Part shown: in pieces, positions 35,044 through 44,311 of the stretch | How the letters are laid out: each line of letters opens with the position of its first letter | Position numbering within the stretch: position 1 is the first letter of the stretch | The notes under the pieces: generated by a model | Database searches by the model: none | What the model was told of the DNA's origin: nothing | The model's input: the letters and a program-made list of their open reading frames with translations, nothing else | DNA from: Gemmatimonadaceae bacterium | GTDB taxonomy: Bacteria > Gemmatimonadota > Gemmatimonadetes > Gemmatimonadales > Gemmatimonadaceae | DNA: 64,000 nt | Assembly (NCBI GenBank): GCA_020852815.1 | Contig: JADZAN010000003.1 | Location: 98,608-162,607 of the forward strand | Reading direction: 5' to 3' | Position numbers and translations under genes: made by a program

Positions 35044-36920
35044 GCGGCCTCGCCCCGGCGGCGCCGGAAGAGACCGCGCATCGCCTCGAACAGCTCGGAC
35101 AGGTCACCGCCGCGCGACGTCGCCGTCTCGCGCCCCATGCGTGACAGGAGGACCACCGCCACGAGGAAGAAGAGGATGTTGGCCGACCACATGGCCCAGA
35201 ACGGCGTCAGGATGGCCCGGTCGGCCAGCGCCTCGCCGGCAATGAGCCCCACATAGTACAGCCCAAAGACGCCGAGGCTCACCCCGATCACCAGCCCCAC
35301 ACCGCCGCGCGGAAAGCGGAGCGCGATCGGCGCCCCCAGCAGGACGAAGATCACGCACGCCATCGAGATCGCGAACTTCTTCTGGATCTCCACCGCGAAC
35401 TGATTCATCTGCTCGCGCGCGGTGAGCATCTGCGAGCGCGCCGTCTCCATCGCCATCGCTGCCGGCTGCGGCATGGCGCCACCCCCCGCCGACGGGGCGA
35501 GCATGGGATTCCCCGAGTTGGGAGGGACACCAGCCGCCGCGGCGGCCGCGGCTGCCGAATCCGGCTGCGCTCCCCCAGCCCCACGCCGCAGCAACTCCTC
35601 ATCGCGACGCCGCAACGAGTCGATCATCCGCGCGGCGGGATCCATCTCGACCACCGGTGGCGCTTGCACCGAATCTGTCGCGCCCGTCTTCGTCACCGAA
35701 TCGCGCCGCAGTGAATCGCGCTTCACCGAATCGCGCCCCGCGCGCACCGTGTCGACCTTGGGCTTGGGCGGGGGTTGTTGCTGCTGTTGCTGCTGCTGTT
35801 GCTGCTGCTGTTGCTGCTGTTGCCCCTGCACGGTGGCCGCCAGTAGCTGGCGCGGCGCCAGGAACTCGACAGCCTTCGGGAGCGGTCGCCACGCCCCGGC
35901 CATGCGCATCCCCTTGGCCGACACGCGCTGCAGCGCGGCCATGGCATCGCAGTAGCTGCGCCCCAGCGACCTGACGCGCGAGCGCTCCTTCGTGGCTCCG
36001 GGAACGCTCATCGGCGAGATGAGGTTGATCACGACCGTCCCCTTGGGGTCCTTCTTGAACGCCGAGTCGGCGCGCTTGTAGTCGTCGAGCGAGCGGAAGA
36101 AGTCGCGCTCGTAGCGCGACACCTCGGATTGCAGCTCGCAGACCGACATCTCGCGATCGCTCTTGTACGTGTCGTTCGAGTCGCGCGAGAAGGCGTTGGC
36201 CACACCAGCCACGCGAATCAGGTCGACCTTGAAATAGAGGCGCTGCAGCTGCGACGGCGTCTCCTTCGGCACCTCCTGCATGAACCCCGAGTACAACGTC
36301 AGCTCGAGATCGGAACCGCCGTCGGCGAACGCCATGACGCCGCTGTCGGCGTAGATGGTGCGCCGGCGCATCGGGTCGCTCAGGTCGTAGATGGTGACCT
36401 CGCGCAGCCCGTTGGTCTCGCGGTCGAGGTGGATGGTGCGCAGGAAGTAGCGGTTGGGCGCCACTTCGTTGATGATCTGTTCCTTGATGGCGAACGTCGG
36501 CTTCTTGCGCGCGATGTCGCCCTGGAGCGTGCGGAGGCGGTGGTTGGTGCGCGGGAGGACCTGGTCGTTGAAGGCGACCATCGAGATCGAGAGCAGCGCG
36601 CCGGCGATCACCACGGGGACGAGGAGCCGCCCCATGCTCACCCCGTTGGCCTTGAGCGCGGTGATCTCGTTCTCCGAGGCCAGGCGCGAGAAGGCGTACA
36701 ACACCGAGACCAGGACGGCCATGGGCAGCGTCATGGCGACGGTGAAGGGGAGCGAGAGGGCGAAGAACTCGAGGATCACGTTCCACGGCAAGCCCTTGCC
36801 CACGAGGTTCCCCAACTGCTTGGCCACATAGTTCAGCAGCATGAGGGACGTGAGCGCCGAGAGGGCAAAGACCAGCGGCCCGGCATGCTCTCGAAGGACG
36901 TACTTGTGGATTATCTTCAC
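35040..36920 (-). CDS. lptF: LPS export ABC transporter permease LptF with long poly-Gln insert
   Basis: The 626-residue protein is far longer than typical LptF (about 360). Both ends match the family (ENEITALKANGVSMGRLLVP, and FAISMACVIFVLLGAPIALRFPRGG). Between them, at about residues 365-500, is a low-complexity periplasmic insert with 16 consecutive Gln (367-382), a Pro/Lys segment, Arg-Asp-Ser repeats and an Ala-rich run. This insert falls in or after the periplasmic jellyroll. Start MKIIHKYVLREHAGP is family-typical. It leads the coupled lptF-lptG-mlaE-mlaD operon. Confidence 0.9.
   Translation of the reverse strand: MKIIHKYVLREHAGPLVFALSALTSLMLLNYVAKQLGNLVGKGLPWNVILEFFALSLPFTVAMTLPMAVLVSVLYAFSRLASENEITALKANGVSMGRLLVPVVIAGALLSISMVAFNDQVLPRTNHRLRTLQGDIARKKPTFAIKEQIINEVAPNRYFLRTIHLDRETNGLREVTIYDLSDPMRRRTIYADSGVMAFADGGSDLELTLYSGFMQEVPKETPSQLQRLYFKVDLIRVAGVANAFSRDSNDTYKSDREMSVCELQSEVSRYERDFFRSLDDYKRADSAFKKDPKGTVVINLISPMSVPGATKERSRVRSLGRSYCDAMAALQRVSAKGMRMAGAWRPLPKAVEFLAPRQLLAATVQGQQQQQQQQQQQQQQQQPPPKPKVDTVRAGRDSVKRDSLRRDSVTKTGATDSVQAPPVVEMDPAARMIDSLRRRDEELLRRGAGGAQPDSAAAAAAAAGVPPNSGNPMLAPSAGGGAMPQPAAMAMETARSQMLTAREQMNQFAVEIQKKFAISMACVIFVLLGAPIALRFPRGGVGLVIGVSLGVFGLYYVGLIAGEALADRAILTPFWAMWSANILFFLVAVVLLSRMGRETATSRGGDLSELFEAMRGLFRRRRGEAA
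35775..35822. repeat. Trinucleotide CAG/CAA repeat (16 units) in lptF
   Basis: Sixteen consecutive CTG/TTG triplets on the plus strand encode 16 glutamines in LptF on the minus strand. The mixture of two triplets lowers slippage, but copy number may still vary. Confidence 0.95.
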
Positions 36921-37046
36921 GACGCCTGCTCCAAACGCCCCCCTGTTCCCGTCGTAACCATAGTCGGCGTAATATAGCCCCCCGCCATCCCCGCAGAGCT
37001 TGGCTCAGGACGGAGGAACGACCGGCTGATACCCTGCGCCCCGCGG
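36921..37046. other. Divergent promoter region between lptF and the SprA-like gene
   Basis: 126 bp between divergent genes. The AT-rich TAATATAG at 36970-36977 is a likely -10 element (TAATAT read rightward, TATATT leftward), in an otherwise GC-rich stretch; no convincing -35 is seen for either direction. Confidence 0.4.
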
Positions 37047-40000
37047 TTGGTGCGTTCTGCGCCGATTGCCTGGCTTCCCCCCGTGGTACTCCTCGCCGCC
37101 CTGGCGTGGGGGCGGGAGGGGCATTCCCAGTCGCCGCGGCGTGATTCCGCGCGCGTCACGGCGAGCGCGCGCGATACGCTGCGTGGGCGCGCCAAGGGCG
37201 ATACGGCGGCCGCCCGCGATTCGCTCCCCGATCGCTTGCGCCCGCTCCTCAAGTCGGCGTCCGACCTGGACCTCTCGCTCACCGCCCGCCTCGAGGCCAA
37301 GGCCGAGCGGACGCAGAACGAGCGGTGCGCGGCGAGCGCGCTCTTCTCCGTGGGCTACACCTGCCGTTCGGCCTTCACCCCGGCGTTCGAGGCGCAGTTC
37401 GGGCTCAAGTCCAACGGGGGGATCGGCGATCGCGTGGCGCTGGACGTGGACTACGACACGCAGCGCGAATTCGACGGCTCCAACCAGATCTCGATCGCTT
37501 ACACCGGGCGTCCCACGTCGCGGCTGCAACGCCTCGAGGTCGGCAACGTCTCGTTCAACGCGCCGGCGTCGCGCTTCATCTCGGCGGGCATTCCCAGCGG
37601 CAACTTCGGCGTGCAGGCCATCGGCCGGTTCGGCAACATGCAGCTGACGGCGATCGCCGCGCAGCAGAAGGGGAACGTGGTGCGCGACCAGTCGTTCACC
37701 ATTGGCCGCCGCACCACGCAGGCGCAGGAGCGCGAGATCGAGGATCACCAGATCGAGCCGCGGCGCTTCTTCTGGACCGTCGACCCGCAGAAGTTCGGCG
37801 CGGCGTACCCCAACATCGACATCCTCGACGCTCGCCAGATGCAACGGCTGGCGGCGGCGCTCCCGCCAGCGGTGCGGCCGGCGCGACTCCTCGTCTACCG
37901 CCTCATCCTCGGCGGACAGCCGCCCAATCCCAACGGCCCGCGCTTCCAGCTGCTGGGCGATCCGCTGTCGCGCCCCGGGCAGGTGTATGAACTCCTGCGG
38001 GAGAACGTCGACTACTACGTCGACCCGTCGCTCCTCTGGCTCGCCCTGGTGCGCCCGCTGGCGCTCAACAACGAGCGGCTCGTCGTGGCCTACGCCATGC
38101 GCGTGGCCGGGCGCGATACGGTCATCGCCGACATCGGCGGGACCCCCGACCTGGAGTACACCACCGAGCGAGCGCAGTACGCCAACCTCCTCTGGGATCC
38201 GCAGGTCACGCCCGATCACCCCGCCTTCCGTCGCGAAATCCGCAACGTGTATCGCCTGGGGGGCGAGGACGTGCGGCGGGAGAGCGTGCGCGTGCGCATC
38301 GTGGCCGGGACCAACGCCGACCAGGAGAAGCCGCCGGGCGGGAGCGCCACGTCGTACTTGCAGCTGTTTGGCCTGGCGCAGTTGGCCAATCCCACCACCT
38401 TCGACTGGGAGAACCGCCTCTGGCCGCGCCCCAACGATCCCAACTTCCTGGTGGCCAACCTGCCGGGCGCGAAGATCTTCCGCGACCAGTTCATCGTCTT
38501 TCCGTCGTTGGAGCCGTTTGCGCGCCGCGGCCTCGCCAGCCCCGACGTCGTGGCGGCCAACGACACGATCTACCGCACGCCATCGGAGTACCTGTACTCG
38601 CCGCAGCGCCCGCAGTCGTACTACCGCTTGCGCGTGGCGTACGAGACCGATGGCGGCGGGGGGATGGGGACCATCGCCCTCAACTCGGTGCAGATCCGCC
38701 CCGGCTCCGAGCGCCTGACGATGGACGGGCGCCTCCTCGTCAAGGGAGTCGACTACGACATCGACTACGAGCTGGGGCGCGTGCAGCTCCTCTCGGCGGA
38801 CACACTCATCGCGCGCGAGCGGCACGTGGTGGCGCGCTACGAGGAGAACCCGCTCTTCGCCACCGTCCCCACCTCCATCTTCGGGCTCAGCTCCACCTGG
38901 GCGCTGCGGGGCGGGAGCGTGAACGTCCTGGCCATCTCGCAGTCGCAGCGCTCCACCTTCAACCGCCCGCCGCTGGGCTTCGAGCCGCAGGCGTCGGTGG
39001 TGGCGGGGGTATCGGCAAACTACGGATGGCAGCTCCCGTCGCTGGCGCGGCTGTTGGGGACGCTCCCGCGATCGGGGGCGACCGCGCCGGCAGCCGCAAC
39101 AGTCCCGCGCCTCGACGTGCAGGCCGAGTTCGCGGTGAGCCGCCCGCGACAGAACAGCTCGCAGCAGGCGTACATCGAGTCGTTCGAGGGGGAAGGGGGG
39201 ACGACGATCAACCTCCTGCAGGCGCAGTGGCAGTACTCATCCCAGCCGGCCATCGCTCGCGCACTCGGCGGGCGATTCGATCCGTCCACCTTTGATACCA
39301 CGCGCGCCACCACGCTGGCGTACCAGAACTCCGGCGTGGGGAAGGACGGGAAACTCATCCAGTTCACCTACCGCGACATCGATCCCAACGCCTCGCTGGC
39401 GGGGGTGGGGTTCACCGCCGCCGAGCCGATCCTGTGGATGACGATGTACCCGTTAGGCGTGGGCGGGTTGTACGACGCGGCGGGGGAGCGCTATCGCTGG
39501 CAGACGGGGAAGCGCGCCAACGGGCGGCGCTGGCGCTCCATCCACACCGTGCTGGGGCAGGGCGGCGGGGCGGGGATCGACCTGTCGCGCGGCGAGCAGT
39601 TGGAGTTCTGGACGCTGGTGGATACGGCGGGGATCCGCCGTCAGCGGAACCCGACGCTCGTGCTCGACTTCGGCGACGTGTCGGAGAACTCGGTGACCTT
39701 TGCGCCGGAGACGCTCTCGGTGCAGTCGGGCGACTCGACGTGGCGCGGCCGCAAGATCCAGGGCTACAACCGGCTGGGGAGCGAACGCGATCCCTTCTCG
39801 CGCGCCTTCAACGCCGACGTGAACGACCGCGGCCTTCCCGGCGACGTGGTCGACTCGGTCACGGTCTTTGGCGGGACGCCGCCGTTCACCGCGTTCGACG
39901 TCCCGGTCTGCTCGTTAGGGCGCGGGGTGAGCCGCCCGCTGGGCGATGCGCAGGACGACTGCACCGTGCGCAACGGGCGCCTGGACGAGGAGGACATCGA

Positions 40001-43000
40001 CCAGGACAACGCGCTCAACTTCACCTCGAAGGAGCGAGAGCTGGAGCGGGTGCGGCGCTTCATCGTCGACCTGAGCAGTCCGGCGAGTTATGCGCGCGTG
40101 GGGAAGTGCGGCGTGAGCATTGCCGACGTGAACGGCGCCGTCCCCGTGGCGTCGCGCCTGTGCTGGGTGCAGGTGCGCCTCCCGTTCAACGCTCCCGACG
40201 ACTCCACGGCGGGGGGACCGCTGATTCGCCGCGTGCGCGCGTTGCGCCTGACGGTGGTCTCGGGGCTCACGCTGGGCGAACAGCAGTTCTCCCTCACCCC
40301 CGTCGCGCGGCTGCGCGTGGTGGGCGCCTCGTGGCTCAAGCGCGCCGACCGCACGCTGTCCGGGATTGCCGGGACGCAGCCCACGCTCGCGGGGGGGACG
40401 GTCATCGCCTCGCTCATCGGGACCCAGGACCGCGACTCGACGCGCGGCATCTTCTACGATTCCCCGCCCGGCGTGAGCGAGGTCCCCGACCAGGCCTCGT
40501 CGGTCTTCGGGGCACAGCAGGTGCAAGTCAACGAACGCTCGCTCCGCCTGCTCGCTACCGCCCTCCCGTTAGGCTCCCGCGCCGAGGCGTACTTCCGGTT
40601 TCCCGAGGGGCAGCGCAACCTGATGGGCTACCGCGAGCTGCGCATGTGGGTGCGCGGGCGCGGGCGTGGCTGGGGGCCAAACGGCGACCTGCAGGCCTTC
40701 GTGAAGATCGGGCGCGATGCCGACAACTTCTACCTGTACCGCACCGAGGCCCGCAGCGGGAGCGGGCGCGAGGCCTGGGGGCCCGAGGTCCGCGTCCGCT
40801 TCGACAAGTTCTACGCGCTGCGCGCCAAACTGCAGAATGCCTTCCTGCAGAACCGCCGCGACCTCCTGGGCTGCACCGCGCTCGACTCGGCGCTCATTGC
40901 CCGCAGCGGTGTCCCGGTGGGGACGCGCGCCGAACAGTACGCCGCGTGCGAGGACGGCTACGTCGTCTACACCGTGAATCCGGGCGTCACCCCGCCCAAC
41001 CTTGCCGCCGTGCAGGAACTCGCGGTGGGGATGGTGCGCGTCGATTCGCTCAAGGGGATCGACCCGCCCATCGTCGGTGACACGCTCGAACTCTGGGCCG
41101 ACGACATCCGGCTCGCCGACGTGGTCAACACCACCGGTTTCGCCGGCGAGGTCACCGCCACGCTCAGCGCCGGTGACTTCGGCTCCTTCCGCGTGGGGGT
41201 GCGCCGGCGCGACCCTAACTTTCGGCAGATCAACGAGGCGCCCTCGTTCCTCACCAACGACGACCTCGACCTGAGCGCCACCTGGCGCCTGGACCGCTTC
41301 CTTCCCGCGTCGTGGGGGTACGCCCTCCCGCTCACCGTCGCGCACCGCGCCAGCGGGGCATCGCCCGAGTTCCTCACCCGTTCGGACATCCCCGGCGCCT
41401 CGGTCCCCGGGTTGCGCCAACCCAGGGCGCAGCAGACTACCTACACACTGTCTGCGCGCCGGGCCACGCCGCTCACCGGGAGCTGGCTCGGCGCCATCGT
41501 CAACAACCTCATCGTCGACGGCGCCGTGAGCGCCGTCGGCAACCGCACCGAGTTCCAGAACGGACGCGTGAAGGACCTCAACGTCGGCTTCGACTTCTCG
41601 TCCGGAGGATTGATGGGCGGCCTCCCCGTGCGCGAGACCGGCGCCGGCGAGGGGCCGCGCGCCGGCTGGGGGCTTCCCATCCCCTGGGGTGGTGCCGGCG
41701 GCGGGAGGTTCCAGCTGCAACCGTCCATGGTGCGGCTGTCGAGCGCGCTGGTGCGCACCGAGGACTCGCGCGCCGCGTACCTCAAGCCCGCCGTCACCGG
41801 GAGCGACTCGGTGCGCCTGGCGAACGGACAACAGCACGTGTGGCGCACCGTGAGCACGCTCGAGTTCCAGCCGCTCCCCAACGTCACCGCGCGGTGGGAT
41901 GCGAGCACCGTGCACGACCTGCGCGAGTACGGCGACAGCACCGCCAACGCGATCGCCGCCACGCTCGAGCGGTCCAGCCTGGGCGGCGTGGACATCGGCC
42001 TCGAGCGTGAGCGAACCATGGCGGCAACGCTGACCTATTCCCCCGTGACGCAGGGGTGGCTGCGACCGCGCCTCGCGCTGGCTTCGACGTACACCATGCT
42101 GCGCGACCCCAACAACCGCGCCGTGGTGATCGAGGACAGCCTGGGGCCGCTCACCTCGCCGCACCTGAGCCGGCGCGTGGGCAACACGCAGGTGCTCACC
42201 GCCGCCACAACGCTCGATCCCCTCCTGGCCGTCAGCACCTTCGCCCCCGAAGGGTCGCGCTGGCGAAAGGCCTTCGGCGTGCTGCGCCCCATCGACGTCA
42301 GCTTCAGCCGCAACCAGCTCTCCTCCTTCGACGGCCTCCCCGTCACGCCGGGGCTCGGTTTCCAGCTCGGGTTGGGCGGGATCGATTCCTTCCGCTCCGT
42401 CGACGACCACAATGCCGCGAGCGCCGGCGCCAGCAGCGACCTGGTCGTCGCCAACGCACTGGCGATACCCGGCGGCCTGACGCTGACAAACCGCCTGCAG
42501 CGCACCGACGCGCGGCACTGGAGCCGGCGTGAGGCAGTCGGCCTCACCCAGGTCACCGGCGAGGCCTTCATCTATCCCGACGTCGCGCTGCGCTGGAGCG
42601 GTCACCCCCGGCTCGTCGGCGCCGTCTTCAGTTCGCTGGGCGCCACCGCGCGCGCCCTCGTCTCGCGCCAGTCGTGGACCACCCCCGGCAACGACCTCGC
42701 CCTCCTCACCGAGCAGCGCGAGTCGCGCCAGGAGTCGTACCCGTTCACCGCCACGGCGGTCACCGCCTACGGCGATGTCTCGCTCTCCGCCACCTACGCC
42801 ATCACGCGTCGTGTCGACTCGCTCCCCGGTTCGGTGGCGCGCCGCAAGGGGAGCGACCTCGCAGCCGACGTCAGCAAGGCCTTCGCGCTCCCCCAGTCGT
42901 GGCGGGTGAAGAGTCCCGTGCGCACGCGCATCTCCTGGCAGGAATCGCTCACGCAGAGCTTCGTGGAGAACGCGCAGGCGGTCGGCGCGCTGTCGCGCCT

Positions 43001-43181
43001 CACCGACAACGGGCGTCGCGCCTTCAACTTCAACGCCGACACCGACGTGGCCGAGAACATGACGTTCAGCCTGCAGGCATCGCGCGTGGTGACCTTCGAC
43101 CGCAACTTCAACCGTCGCTTCGTGCAGACCGTGATCACCGCGGTCTTCCAGCTGCAATTCTTCTCGGGAGGAAGCAAGTGA
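37047..43181 (+). CDS. SprA/Sov-like giant outer-membrane protein (type IX secretion translocon family)
   Basis: 2,044 residues. A signal peptide (about 1-27) is followed by Gln28. Features shared with SprA: an N-terminal barrel segment with RLEVGNVSFNAPASRFIS and FGVQAIGRFGNMQLTAIAAQQKG; NSVQIRPGSERLTMDG and GVDYDIDYELGRVQLLS near 545-575; AYIESFEGEGGTTIN near 708 (the FEG motif of SprA); NGRLDEEDIDQDNALNF near 975; and MGYRELRMWVRGRG with DADNFYLYR-like repeats. SprA is the 36-strand outer-membrane channel of the type IX secretion system. The start is TTG (37047) or the next codon, GTG. Its stop overlaps the next gene (GTGA). No other T9SS genes are in the window. Confidence 0.82.
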   Translation: MVRSAPIAWLPPVVLLAALAWGREGHSQSPRRDSARVTASARDTLRGRAKGDTAAARDSLPDRLRPLLKSASDLDLSLTARLEAKAERTQNERCAASALFSVGYTCRSAFTPAFEAQFGLKSNGGIGDRVALDVDYDTQREFDGSNQISIAYTGRPTSRLQRLEVGNVSFNAPASRFISAGIPSGNFGVQAIGRFGNMQLTAIAAQQKGNVVRDQSFTIGRRTTQAQEREIEDHQIEPRRFFWTVDPQKFGAAYPNIDILDARQMQRLAAALPPAVRPARLLVYRLILGGQPPNPNGPRFQLLGDPLSRPGQVYELLRENVDYYVDPSLLWLALVRPLALNNERLVVAYAMRVAGRDTVIADIGGTPDLEYTTERAQYANLLWDPQVTPDHPAFRREIRNVYRLGGEDVRRESVRVRIVAGTNADQEKPPGGSATSYLQLFGLAQLANPTTFDWENRLWPRPNDPNFLVANLPGAKIFRDQFIVFPSLEPFARRGLASPDVVAANDTIYRTPSEYLYSPQRPQSYYRLRVAYETDGGGGMGTIALNSVQIRPGSERLTMDGRLLVKGVDYDIDYELGRVQLLSADTLIARERHVVARYEENPLFATVPTSIFGLSSTWALRGGSVNVLAISQSQRSTFNRPPLGFEPQASVVAGVSANYGWQLPSLARLLGTLPRSGATAPAAATVPRLDVQAEFAVSRPRQNSSQQAYIESFEGEGGTTINLLQAQWQYSSQPAIARALGGRFDPSTFDTTRATTLAYQNSGVGKDGKLIQFTYRDIDPNASLAGVGFTAAEPILWMTMYPLGVGGLYDAAGERYRWQTGKRANGRRWRSIHTVLGQGGGAGIDLSRGEQLEFWTLVDTAGIRRQRNPTLVLDFGDVSENSVTFAPETLSVQSGDSTWRGRKIQGYNRLGSERDPFSRAFNADVNDRGLPGDVVDSVTVFGGTPPFTAFDVPVCSLGRGVSRPLGDAQDDCTVRNGRLDEEDIDQDNALNFTSKERELERVRRFIVDLSSPASYARVGKCGVSIADVNGAVPVASRLCWVQVRLPFNAPDDSTAGGPLIRRVRALRLTVVSGLTLGEQQFSLTPVARLRVVGASWLKRADRTLSGIAGTQPTLAGGTVIASLIGTQDRDSTRGIFYDSPPGVSEVPDQASSVFGAQQVQVNERSLRLLATALPLGSRAEAYFRFPEGQRNLMGYRELRMWVRGRGRGWGPNGDLQAFVKIGRDADNFYLYRTEARSGSGREAWGPEVRVRFDKFYALRAKLQNAFLQNRRDLLGCTALDSALIARSGVPVGTRAEQYAACEDGYVVYTVNPGVTPPNLAAVQELAVGMVRVDSLKGIDPPIVGDTLELWADDIRLADVVNTTGFAGEVTATLSAGDFGSFRVGVRRRDPNFRQINEAPSFLTNDDLDLSATWRLDRFLPASWGYALPLTVAHRASGASPEFLTRSDIPGASVPGLRQPRAQQTTYTLSARRATPLTGSWLGAIVNNLIVDGAVSAVGNRTEFQNGRVKDLNVGFDFSSGGLMGGLPVRETGAGEGPRAGWGLPIPWGGAGGGRFQLQPSMVRLSSALVRTEDSRAAYLKPAVTGSDSVRLANGQQHVWRTVSTLEFQPLPNVTARWDASTVHDLREYGDSTANAIAATLERSSLGGVDIGLERERTMAATLTYSPVTQGWLRPRLALASTYTMLRDPNNRAVVIEDSLGPLTSPHLSRRVGNTQVLTAATTLDPLLAVSTFAPEGSRWRKAFGVLRPIDVSFSRNQLSSFDGLPVTPGLGFQLGLGGIDSFRSVDDHNAASAGASSDLVVANALAIPGGLTLTNRLQRTDARHWSRREAVGLTQVTGEAFIYPDVALRWSGHPRLVGAVFSSLGATARALVSRQSWTTPGNDLALLTEQRESRQESYPFTATAVTAYGDVSLSATYAITRRVDSLPGSVARRKGSDLAADVSKAFALPQSWRVKSPVRTRISWQESLTQSFVENAQAVGALSRLTDNGRRAFNFNADTDVAENMTFSLQASRVVTFDRNFNRRFVQTVITAVFQLQFFSGGSK

Positions 43182-44146
43182 CGGCAGCGCTCGTCAGGAG
43201 AGCTGTGGCTGGCGCGCGCGTGGCGCTGGTTACGTGCCTCGCGTTGGCAACGTGCCTCGCGCTGGCGGCGTGCGGCGGCGAGTCGCGGCAGTCGTCGCGC
43301 GAGCTTGCCTCCGGCCCGTTCGACGGCGAGGTGGCCATGACGTATGTGCAGGCGCAACTCGCCTTTGGGGCACGCGTTCCCGGCACCGAGGCGGCGGTGA
43401 AGGGAGGGGACTGGATCACCGCACAGATGCGCCTGCGCGCCGACACCGTCGTGGAGCAGCGGTGGGATCACGTCACGGCCTCGGGGAGAAGGGTCCCCCT
43501 GCGCAACATTATCGCGCGCTTCAATCCCTGCGCGAGCGAGCGCGTGCTGTATGTCACGCACTGGGATTCGCGCCCTCGCTCGGAGAGCGCGAGCGACACC
43601 GCTCGGCAGCGCCTCCCCGTGCCCGGCGCCAACGACGGGGCCAGCGGCGTCGCGCTCCTCGTGGCGTTAGGCGACCTCCTCGTGCGCTCGCCGCCGCGCA
43701 TCGGCGTCGACCTCCTCTTCGTCGATGGCGAGGACTACGGCGACTTTGGCCCTCCCGACGTCGACGTCCTCCTGGGCTCGCGCTACTTCGTGGAACACCT
43801 CCCCGAGCCTAGCTATCAGCCGCTCTTCGGCGTGCTGTGGGACATGATCGGCGACCGCGACCTGAAGATCGAGCAGGAGGCCAACTCGCTGCGCGCCGCC
43901 CCCGAGGTCGTGACGCTCGTCTGGGAAACGGCGCGGTCGTTAGGCCATGGCGACACCTTCCTCCCCACCGAAGGGTTGGCCATCACCGACGATCACATCC
44001 CCTTCCTCGAGAAGGGGCTGCACGTGATCGACGTCATCGACCTGGATTACCCCTGGCACCACACCCCCGACGACACCATCGACAAGATCTCCGCAGCCTC
44101 GCTCAAGCGCGTCGGCGACGTGGCCTGGGCGCTGCTGCAGCGCTGA
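43178..44146 (+). CDS. M28-family lipoprotein, glutaminyl-peptide cyclotransferase-like
   Basis: 322 residues starting with GTG inside the SprA-like stop (GTGA). A lipobox LALAAC gives Cys32. The catalytic domain matches bacterial glutaminyl cyclases in order: VTHWDSRPRSES (His128, Asp130), VPGANDGASGVALL (Asp153), LLFVDGEDYGDFG (Glu185), ITDDHIPFLEKG and WHHTPDDTIDKIS. Such enzymes cyclise N-terminal Gln to pyroglutamate on exported proteins; related M28 aminopeptidases are the alternative. Coupling to the SprA-like gene and the Gln+1 signal peptides nearby favour the cyclase. Confidence 0.8.
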   Translation: MTAALVRRAVAGARVALVTCLALATCLALAACGGESRQSSRELASGPFDGEVAMTYVQAQLAFGARVPGTEAAVKGGDWITAQMRLRADTVVEQRWDHVTASGRRVPLRNIIARFNPCASERVLYVTHWDSRPRSESASDTARQRLPVPGANDGASGVALLVALGDLLVRSPPRIGVDLLFVDGEDYGDFGPPDVDVLLGSRYFVEHLPEPSYQPLFGVLWDMIGDRDLKIEQEANSLRAAPEVVTLVWETARSLGHGDTFLPTEGLAITDDHIPFLEKGLHVIDVIDLDYPWHHTPDDTIDKISAASLKRVGDVAWALLQR

Positions 44147-44247
44147 GGGGGCGGCTGCGCGGGGCGCGGGATTTCGCCGGGCGTTGGGGCGTCGCCTGAC
44201 GCGGGGGCGGCGACCGGCGGGGGCGGCGCCAGGCGGGGTGGCGCAGC

Positions 44248-44276
44248 GTTTCGGTACAGTGCGTGTGGTTTCGGTA
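44248..44276 (+). promoter_or_regulatory. Direct repeat of GTTTCGGTA upstream of comEA-pil genes
   Basis: GTTTCGGTA occurs at 44248-44256 and again at 44268-44276, exactly 20 bp apart, on the same helix face about 36-64 bp before the ComEA-like start codon. This is the layout of a dimeric activator site; no factor can be named. Confidence 0.4.
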
Positions 44277-44311
44277 ACGCGGGTCGGCGTGGGGCTCGCC
44301 ACGTTTGGTCC

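Noticed and set aside
40569..43157. 862-codon minus-strand open frame under the SprA-like gene
   Set aside because: An antisense shadow of the SprA-like coding region; no domains and no start signals.
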